Positions 1 to 5,506 of a stretch of DNA of 28,550 bases are shown in pieces. Position numbers and translations under genes: made by a program. This DNA comes from Armatimonadota bacterium (GTDB taxonomy: Bacteria; Armatimonadota; Fimbriimonadia; Fimbriimonadales; Fimbriimonadaceae): NCBI GenBank assembly GCA_023392285.1, contig JAEVZK010000152.1:1-28550 (forward strand), written 5' to 3'. Every line of letters starts with the position of its first letter. Within the stretch, counting starts at the first letter, position 1. The notes below the pieces were generated by a model, which ran no database searches, had not been told where the DNA came from, and was given only the letters and a program-made list of their open reading frames with translations.

Positions 1-143
1 AGCCACGTCATCCCGACTGGAGCGACGCCCTGCGGCGCGGAACGGAGGGATCTGGCCGTGCGAGCACTCGTTTACAGGCTGGCGACGGTTTGGAAACAGC
101 AGCTGCCATGCCCGGGCCTGTTCACGGTTTTGCAAACAAGCAG
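1..143. repeat. Fold-back repeat, copy 1 (lacks right arm)
   Basis: First of three related units. It begins with the same sequence as copy 2 (CACGTCATCCCGACTG, then a GC-rich stretch ending GGAGGGATCT) and includes the central part with the GTTTGGAAAC and TTTTGCAAAC motifs. The right arm seen in copy 2 is missing, because copy 2 starts directly after the central part. The left end may continue outside the window. No gene is supported here. Confidence 0.8.
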
Positions 144-342
144 AGCCACGTCATCCCGACTGAAGCGACGCCCTGCGGCGCGCAACGGAGGGATCTGGCC
201 GTGCGAGCACTTGTTTACAGGCTCGTAACAGGTTTGGAAACAGCAGCCGTCTTGCTAGGCCTGTTCACGGGTTTGCAAACAAGCAGCCGTCAGGCTCAGA
301 TCCCTCTTTCGAGCCGGAGGACGGCTCGAACTCGGGATGACG
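144..342. repeat. Fold-back repeat, copy 2 (complete, MITE-like)
   Basis: This is the complete unit. Its ends form a perfect 11-bp inverted pair, CGTCATCCCGA at 149-159 and TCGGGATGACG at 332-342. A second nested pair follows, GAGGGATCT at 188-196 and AGATCCCTC at 298-306. The right arm carries its own hairpin (CGAGCC, 7-nt loop, GGCTCG) and the centre holds the 10-bp palindrome GTTTGCAAAC. This layout fits a non-autonomous miniature element or large REP-like repeat. Mobility is an inference; no transposase is encoded in it. Confidence 0.8.
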
Positions 343-344
343 AA

Positions 345-520
345 CCCCACGTCATCCCGACTGAAGCGACGCCCTGCGGCGCGGAACGGAGGGATCTGGA
401 CGTGCGAGCACTTGTTTACGTGCCAGCAATGGATTCGGAAACAGCAACCGCCATGATCGGCCTGTTCACGGGTTTGCAAACAGGCAGCCGTCATACTCAC
501 ATCCCTCTTTCGAGCCGAAT
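345..520. repeat. Fold-back repeat, copy 3 (right end truncated)
   Basis: Third copy, with the same left arm (CCACGTCATCCCGACTG), a slightly diverged centre containing GTTTGCAAAC, and the start of the right arm (ATCCCTCTTTCGAGCC at 501-516). The terminal GGGATGACG of copy 2 is missing, so this copy is truncated or decayed on the right. The head-to-tail arrangement with copies 1 and 2 suggests repeated insertion or local duplication. Confidence 0.75.
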
Positions 521-643
521 AAAGACGCTTCATACTTAGTCCGATTTTGCAACTACGGCTTGGGGGCTCATCAGGACACCACGCGCAGATCAACTCCTCT
601 CCCCCATGCCCCTTTGCACCGGGTTCACAAACGAAAAACGGGG

Positions 644-673
644 TTGACGAACATCCCTCTCGCCGCCTATTAG
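644..673 (+). promoter_or_regulatory. Candidate sigma-70-type promoter
   Basis: TTGACG at 644-649 and TATTAG at 668-673 are separated by 18 nt, close to -35/-10 consensus. It points to the right, towards a Shine-Dalgarno sequence and a 9-codon ORF and then antisense into the 3' end of fabF. The -10 box also lies in an inverted repeat (CCGCCTA at 663-669 with TAGGCGG at 724-730). This is sequence resemblance only. Confidence 0.35.
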
Positions 674-709
674 ACGTGGACCAGAAAAACTGCGAAGGGA
701 GAACTGCTA

Positions 710-739
710 ATGACGAAAGCCCCTAGGCGGGAGGGTTAA
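710..739 (+). CDS. Candidate 9-codon mini-ORF (MTKAPRREG)
   Basis: An ATG at 710 follows an AAGGGAG Shine-Dalgarno sequence (695-701) at an 8-nt spacing and reads nine codons to TAA, giving MTKAPRREG. A candidate promoter lies just upstream. The combination of promoter, ribosome binding site and start codon in an otherwise gene-free stretch is suggestive, but an ORF this short can occur by chance. It could be a leader peptide, the decayed start of a lost gene, or nothing. The rest of 541-751 shows no other gene. Confidence 0.25.
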   Translation: MTKAPRREG

Positions 740-751
740 GCGACATCACTT

Positions 752-2002
752 CTAGCTTACGCGTTTCAGGATGAGCGAGACGTTGTGCCCGCCAAACCCG
801 AAGGAGTTGGAGAGGGCGTAGTCGACCTGCTGCTTCCTCGCCTCGTTCGGAATGTAATCGAGATCGCACTCCGGATCAGGCGTGACGTAGTTGCGAGTGG
901 GCGGCAGCACGCCGTCCTTCATCGCCAGCAGGCAAACAAGAGACTCGATCGCACCCGCCGCTCCCAGCGTGTGGCCGATCATCGATTTGGTCGAGCTCAC
1001 CGGCGGCACGTGGTCGCCGAACGCGCGCTTGATCGCCAGCGTCTCGAGTTTGTCGTTATAGTAGGTGGAAGTTCCGTGGGCGTTGATATAGCCGATGTCT
1101 TCCGGCTTCAGCCCGGCGGTCCGAAGGGCCATGCGCATCGCGCGGAAGGCGCCGTCGCCGTTTTCGTCCGGTTGGGTGATGTGAAAGGCATCGCCGCTCA
1201 TTCCATAGCCGACGATTTCACCGTAAATCTTTGCACCACGCGCTTTCGCATGCTCGTAATCTTCGAGCACGAAGACCGCCGAACCTTCGGCCACGACGAA
1301 GCCGTCGCGATCTTTATCAAACGGTCGAGAAGCATGCTCGGGATCGTCGTTCCTGGTGCTCATCGCTCGAGCCGCGCAGAATCCACCGACACCCAGTTCA
1401 TTGATCGGCGCCTCTGAACCGCCCGCGAGCATCATGGTGGCGTCGCCTCGCTTGATGATGTGATAAGCGTCGCCGATTGCATTCGCACCGGTCGAGCAGG
1501 CGGTCACCACACACGTGTTCGGGCCTTTCAGCTTGTGCATGATCGAGACGTAGCCGCTCGCCATGTCCGGAATCATGTAGGGAACAAGGAACGGCGAAAC
1601 CTTCGACGGACCGCCTTCGATCTGCCGCCGATGTTGCTCGCCCAAGAAGGTCAAGCCTCCAATGCCCGAGCCGATCAAGACGCCAAACTCCTCTCGCAGT
1701 TCGTCGTTCAACTCGATTTTCGAGTCATTCATAGCCATGGCCGCTGCAGCGGCCGCGAATGCGATGAATCGATCGATGCGGCGGGCCTCTTTACGGTCCA
1801 GCCAATCCTCAGCGTTGAAGTCCTTGACCTCACCCGCGATGCGAGTGGTGTATTCGGACGCATCCATCAGGGTAATTGGGCCAATGCCGTTCTCACCCCG
1901 AATCACTCGGGGCCAGAAAACATCGACGCCCGTGCCAAGCGGAGTCACGGCACCGACACCGGTGACCACCACTCGCCCCGAAGGTGCGGGTCGATCCGTC
2001 AT
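752..2002 (-). CDS. fabF: 3-oxoacyl-[acyl-carrier-protein] synthase II
   Basis: Beta-ketoacyl-ACP synthase II (KAS II) condenses malonyl-ACP with acyl-ACP in the elongation cycle of type II fatty acid synthesis in the cytoplasm. The 416-residue protein has the normal family length. The thiolase-fold catalytic triad is visible: Cys169 in TACSTG, His309 in NAHGTS and His344 in MIGHTLGAAG, with Lys339 just before. The start codon directly abuts the stop of acpP, so the two genes form an operon and are probably translationally coupled. In many bacteria fabG would precede acpP; here fabG is on the same strand but 9 kb away. The identification is secure; KAS II rather than KAS I is favoured by the acpP-fabF linkage. 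Confidence 0.96.
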   Translation of the reverse strand: MTDRPAPSGRVVVTGVGAVTPLGTGVDVFWPRVIRGENGIGPITLMDASEYTTRIAGEVKDFNAEDWLDRKEARRIDRFIAFAAAAAAMAMNDSKIELNDELREEFGVLIGSGIGGLTFLGEQHRRQIEGGPSKVSPFLVPYMIPDMASGYVSIMHKLKGPNTCVVTACSTGANAIGDAYHIIKRGDATMMLAGGSEAPINELGVGGFCAARAMSTRNDDPEHASRPFDKDRDGFVVAEGSAVFVLEDYEHAKARGAKIYGEIVGYGMSGDAFHITQPDENGDGAFRAMRMALRTAGLKPEDIGYINAHGTSTYYNDKLETLAIKRAFGDHVPPVSSTKSMIGHTLGAAGAIESLVCLLAMKDGVLPPTRNYVTPDPECDLDYIPNEARKQQVDYALSNSFGFGGHNVSLILKRVS

Positions 2003-2248
2003 TCAGGCTGCGGTCTGCTTTTTGCTGATGTAGTCGACAGCGTTCCCGACGGTCTTGATCTCGCCAACTTCTTCATCCGGGATATCGATGCCGAATTCAT
2101 CTTCGAGAGCCATGACCAATTCAACGACGTCGAGAGAATCAGCGCCCAAGTCCTCTTGGAAGGATGCCGATTCGACCACTTCTTCTTCCTTGACTCCGAG
2201 CTCTTCGACAGTAACCTTTTTAACGCGATTGAGAATGTCCTGCGACAT
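2003..2248 (-). CDS. acpP: Acyl carrier protein
   Basis: This 81-residue acidic four-helix protein carries growing acyl chains on a 4'-phosphopantetheine arm during fatty acid synthesis. The attachment site is Ser38 in the canonical LGADSLD motif, followed by the typical helix II VVELVMALEDEFGI. Length and composition match AcpP. It is the first gene of an acpP-fabF pair with no gap between them. The 89-bp upstream stretch to the next gene contains a short GAGTC/GACTC hairpin and is the likely promoter region, but no clear -35/-10 pair or close ribosome binding site is visible. Confidence 0.97.
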   Translation of the reverse strand: MSQDILNRVKKVTVEELGVKEEEVVESASFQEDLGADSLDVVELVMALEDEFGIDIPDEEVGEIKTVGNAVDYISKKQTAA

Positions 2249-2337
2249 GGTGTTCGTTTTACCTTCTTTATCACTGGAGAGTCACCAGGACTCCCCATAT
2301 AAAGCTTACATCTTCTGCGCTATTTCCGTTAGCGAGA

Positions 2338-2487
2338 TCAGACCACTGGCCGTGGTCGAAGCAGCCGAAGCACGAGCACCACGAGTGCGATGAGCAGAAT
2401 GAGGTGAATGAACGCTCCGCCAATGTGCACGACGAAAAAGCCGAGCAGCCAAAGCACAACCAGCACGATAATAATTGCTTCCAACAT
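2338..2487 (-). CDS. Lmo0937-family small membrane protein
   Basis: A 49-residue, very hydrophobic protein with two predicted membrane segments (about residues 4-20 and 24-42) and a basic C-terminus ending RLLRPRPVV. The pattern WLLGFF, then GGAFIHLIL, then a second hydrophobic run matches the small Lmo0937 family, whose function is not known. The start is set at 2487 rather than further upstream because a GGGAGAA ribosome binding site lies about 8 nt before this ATG and because the hydrophobic segment begins right there. It is upstream of acpP on the same strand and divergent from the secreted protein gene at 2577. Confidence 0.75.
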   Translation of the reverse strand: MLEAIIIVLVVLWLLGFFVVHIGGAFIHLILLIALVVLVLRLLRPRPVV

Positions 2488-2563
2488 TGTTTTTCTCCCA
2501 AGGCTCGCTTGCGCGAACCGCAAGAATTCAGACTTCTCGACCCCAAATCTGTTCGTTTGCACC

Positions 2564-2569
2564 CATAAT
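2564..2569 (+). promoter_or_regulatory. Candidate -10 element, leaderless start
   Basis: CATAAT lies 7 nt before the ATG at 2577, the spacing expected if transcription begins at the start codon. No Shine-Dalgarno sequence precedes either candidate start. This favours the ATG at 2577 over the one at 2568, which overlaps the hexamer. Confidence 0.45.
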
Positions 2570-2576
2570 GGTGCCA

Positions 2577-3119
2577 ATGCTTTCCCTCCTCGTGACCGTG
2601 CTCATTGGCGGCCAGGCGAAACCGCTCCCCTTCGCCAAAGAAACGGAGACGGTTCTGAAGTCGCTGCGCATGCCGACATCGGCGACCCTCGAAAAGCTCT
2701 GCGGCCCGTCGGGGCTCACGGTGAACTATCTCGATCCTTCAAACCGGATCGACCTGTCCTACGCGATCCTGCCGCAGCTGATGAAGGCCAACAAGTCAAT
2801 CAGGTGGTCGAAGCCGACCGAGGGCGACGGTGGGATGCGGCCGGCCTACCGCAACACGCTCCGCGGATTTCTCACAGAGATTGGAGCCAACGATTGGAGC
2901 AAGAACACCGTACGCGCAGCAGGTATGAGCCCGACGCCAACTTACCGCACCCTCTTCATTCAAGATATCGCGAAGGATTTTAAAGGGGTTACCTTTATCG
3001 ACCTCAACAAGCGCGACCCAAAGGTTTCCGAAATGAAAGAGTTTTCAAAGGCGCTCATCTTAGGGTTCGATCGATCTGGCAAGCTGCGAGTTCTCGGCTA
3101 CGATGCCTGGAAAGACTAG
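2577..3119 (+). CDS. Secreted protein of unknown function
   Basis: A 180-residue protein that I do not recognise. It starts with a short hydrophobic stretch (MLSLLVTVLIGGQA) that looks like a signal peptide or anchor, followed by a mixed alpha/beta-looking domain with no cysteine cluster or known motif. An ATG at 2568 would add three residues. The start at 2577 is preferred because CATAAT sits 7 nt upstream and the hydrophobic segment then begins at residue 1. It is divergent from the small membrane protein gene on the left, and the aldehyde dehydrogenase gene follows after 26 bp with its own -10-like box, so co-transcription is possible but not required. Confidence 0.7.
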   Translation: MLSLLVTVLIGGQAKPLPFAKETETVLKSLRMPTSATLEKLCGPSGLTVNYLDPSNRIDLSYAILPQLMKANKSIRWSKPTEGDGGMRPAYRNTLRGFLTEIGANDWSKNTVRAAGMSPTPTYRTLFIQDIAKDFKGVTFIDLNKRDPKVSEMKEFSKALILGFDRSGKLRVLGYDAWKD

Positions 3120-3133
3120 CGCCCTGGAAAAGC

Positions 3134-3139
3134 TACACT
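3134..3139 (+). promoter_or_regulatory. Candidate -10 element, leaderless start
   Basis: TACACT lies exactly 6 nt before the GTG start at 3146. The same hexamer at the same spacing occurs before queC (18420). There is no Shine-Dalgarno sequence in between, and the -35 region is weak. Confidence 0.5.
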
Positions 3140-3145
3140 AATCAG

Positions 3146-5446
3146 GTGAGCGTTACCGAGCTTTTCCACACGATGGAGTGGGGTCCCGCGCCCGAATCTC
3201 CGGCTCCTGCGAACGAGTGGCTGGAGAAGCACGGCCGTCATTTCGATCTATTCATCGATGGCGATTGGCGTCCCGCGGACTCAAGGCAGACTTTCGAAGC
3301 TCATAACCCGGCGAGCGGCAAGGTGATCGCCAACGTCTCGCAGGCGACCCGGCCTGACGTCGACGCCGCGGTTCTCGCCGCGCGGGAGGCGCAGCCAAAG
3401 TGGTGGGCGCTTGGCGGACACCAACGAGCCCGATATCTTTATGCGCTCGCCCGGCAAGTGCAAAAGCACAGCCGTTTTCTTGCCGTGCTGGAGGCGCTCG
3501 ATAATGGGAAGCCGATCCGTGAAACTCGGGACATCGATGTTCCGCTGGTGGCGCGCCATTTCTATTACCATGCCGGGTGGGCTCAAATCATGGACTCAGA
3601 GTTGCCCGGTTACGAGCCGGTCGGCGTCTGTGGCCAGATCATTCCCTGGAATTTCCCGCTCCTGATGCTTGCTTGGAAGATCGCTCCAGCGCTCGCGATG
3701 GGGAATACGGTCATCCTCAAACCCGCGGAGTTCACGTCGCTCACTGCCCTGGCTTTCGCAGAGCTTTGCCAGCGGGTGGGCTTGCCTCCGGGCGTCGTGA
3801 ACGTGGTCACTGGGGACGGCACTACCGGCAAACTGCTGGTCGACCATCCGGACGTGGATAAGATTGCCTTCACCGGGTCCACGGAAGTGGGACGGCTGAT
3901 TCGAAAGGCGACGGCTGGATCAGGCAAGAAGCTTACGCTGGAACTGGGCGGCAAATCTCCCTTTATCGTGTTCCAGGACGCCGATCTGGATAGCGCCGTC
4001 GAGGGGCTAGTCGATGCGATCTGGTTTAACCAGGGGCAAGTTTGTTGCGCTGGCTCACGCCTGCTCGTGCAGGAGAGCATCGCCGAAAAATTTCTTCAGA
4101 AGGTCAAGTTGCGCATGGACCGGCTAAGGGTTGGAGATCCTCTCGATAAGGCGATTGACATTGGGGCGATCATCGCGCCCGTTCAGCTTTCGCGAATCGA
4201 CGAACTGGTTCAACAAGGTTGCCGAGAGGGAGCGGAAATCTATCAGCCGAGAAACGGTTGCCCGACCGAAGGCTGGTTCTATCCTCCGACGCTGCTCTCC
4301 AACGTCAGCACATCGAATACCGTCGCCCAGGTGGAAATTTTCGGTCCCGTTCTGGTGGCGATGAGCTTCCGCACGCCGGCGGAGGCAGTCGAACTGGCGA
4401 ACAACACAACCTATGGCTTGGCCGCCAGCGTGTGGACGGAAAATATGAGTCTAGCCCACGACATTGCGGCGAAAGTCAAAGCGGGCACGATCTGGCTGAA
4501 CTGCACGAATCAGTTCGACGCTGCGAGCGGCTTCGGAGGCTACCGGGAAAGCGGCTACGGGCGTGAGGGAGGCAAGGAAGGGCTCTGGTCTTACGTGAAG
4601 CCAGCCCCCAAAGCGAGAATCGATTCTCCAGCGCCCGATGCAAAAAATGCCGTTGGACGGCCCGCGATCGACCGCACCCACAAGTTGTTTATCGGAGGAA
4701 AGCAGGTCAGACCCGATGGTGGACTGAGCACCGACGTCTTGGGGCAAGAAGTCAGCCGAGGAAATCGCAAGGACGTGCGCAACGCAGTCGAGTCTGCCAT
4801 TGCTGCCGCCAAAGCGTGGGCAGCGGTGACGCCGAATGTGCGAGCCCAGGTGATTTACTACTTGGCGGAGAACTTAGAGGGAGCGCGCGAGGCGGTTGCA
4901 GCAACGGTTTCCGAGACGGAGTGCGATGCTGCGATCGGGAGCCTGTTCACGTTTGCTGCCAAGGCCGACAAGTTCGACGGCCAGGTTCATCCCGCGCCTT
5001 TTAAAGGTGTGGTTTACACCACGAATGAAGCGCTGGGCGTGGTCGGCGTAATCTGCTCAGACCGGTCTCCGCTCGCTGAAGTTTGCGCGACGATTGCTGC
5101 ATGCATGGCTGCCGGCAACGCGGTCGTGCTCATCGCTCCCGAGGGAAATCCTCTCCCCGCAGTCGAGATCTACCGGGTGCTGGAGGCGAGCGACGTGCCG
5201 GCTGGGTTGGTGAATATCCTCACCGGTATTCGTGCCGAGCTTGTGCCGACGCTCGTCGAGCATGACGGAGTCGACGCGGTCTGGGCGTTCGACTGCGACC
5301 TGGCCACGGAAGTTGAAAGCTTATCGACCGGCAACTTGAAGCAGACGTGGGTCGACGGCACGATGGACTGGCTTCAACCTGATCCCAACCGAGTGATGCG
5401 CCATGCAACCCAGGTCAAGAATGTCTGGACACCGATTGGCGAATAG
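3146..5446 (+). CDS. ALDH16-type two-domain aldehyde dehydrogenase
   Basis: A 766-residue NAD(P)-dependent aldehyde dehydrogenase with a tandem layout. Domain 1 (about residues 35-490) is complete, with Asn169 in PWNFP, Lys192 in LKPAE, Glu266 in LELGGKSP and the catalytic Cys300 in NQGQVCCAG. Domain 2 (about 515-766) is a shortened ALDH fold with recognisable pieces (KLFIGGK, EALGVVGVICSD, AGNAVVLIAPEGNPLP) but no catalytic Cys region. This matches ALDH16, known from animals and some bacteria. The substrate cannot be read from sequence. The GTG start is chosen because the family-like N-terminus (TMEWGPAPESPAPA) lies downstream of it and a -10-like TACACT lies 6 nt upstream. carB follows 60 bp later. 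Confidence 0.88.
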   Translation: MSVTELFHTMEWGPAPESPAPANEWLEKHGRHFDLFIDGDWRPADSRQTFEAHNPASGKVIANVSQATRPDVDAAVLAAREAQPKWWALGGHQRARYLYALARQVQKHSRFLAVLEALDNGKPIRETRDIDVPLVARHFYYHAGWAQIMDSELPGYEPVGVCGQIIPWNFPLLMLAWKIAPALAMGNTVILKPAEFTSLTALAFAELCQRVGLPPGVVNVVTGDGTTGKLLVDHPDVDKIAFTGSTEVGRLIRKATAGSGKKLTLELGGKSPFIVFQDADLDSAVEGLVDAIWFNQGQVCCAGSRLLVQESIAEKFLQKVKLRMDRLRVGDPLDKAIDIGAIIAPVQLSRIDELVQQGCREGAEIYQPRNGCPTEGWFYPPTLLSNVSTSNTVAQVEIFGPVLVAMSFRTPAEAVELANNTTYGLAASVWTENMSLAHDIAAKVKAGTIWLNCTNQFDAASGFGGYRESGYGREGGKEGLWSYVKPAPKARIDSPAPDAKNAVGRPAIDRTHKLFIGGKQVRPDGGLSTDVLGQEVSRGNRKDVRNAVESAIAAAKAWAAVTPNVRAQVIYYLAENLEGAREAVAATVSETECDAAIGSLFTFAAKADKFDGQVHPAPFKGVVYTTNEALGVVGVICSDRSPLAEVCATIAACMAAGNAVVLIAPEGNPLPAVEIYRVLEASDVPAGLVNILTGIRAELVPTLVEHDGVDAVWAFDCDLATEVESLSTGNLKQTWVDGTMDWLQPDPNRVMRHATQVKNVWTPIGE

Positions 5447-5506
5447 TTTCCGGTTTGCGTAAAAGTCACGGCTTTAAACCGCGTCAGCCGGTAGACTGAA
5501 CCTCCG

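Noticed and set aside
1..520. CRISPR array
   Set aside because: The repeats are long, spaced irregularly (143 and about 201 bp) and contain inverted arms; there are no short regular repeats with unique spacers or cas genes.
90..593. Open frames of 149 and 112 codons on both strands at the left end
   Set aside because: They lie wholly within the repeat copies, read the repeat sequence twice, and have no ribosome binding site or protein-like composition.
663..730. Small ribozyme or rRNA fragment in the left intergenic region
   Set aside because: Short stretches such as CTAATGACGAAAG recall a hammerhead core, but the conserved CUGAUGA and helix II are not present and no rRNA match could be made out.
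785..2302. Long plus-strand frames antisense to fabF and acpP
   Set aside because: They are shadows of well-identified genes: Arg/His-rich translations with no family resemblance.
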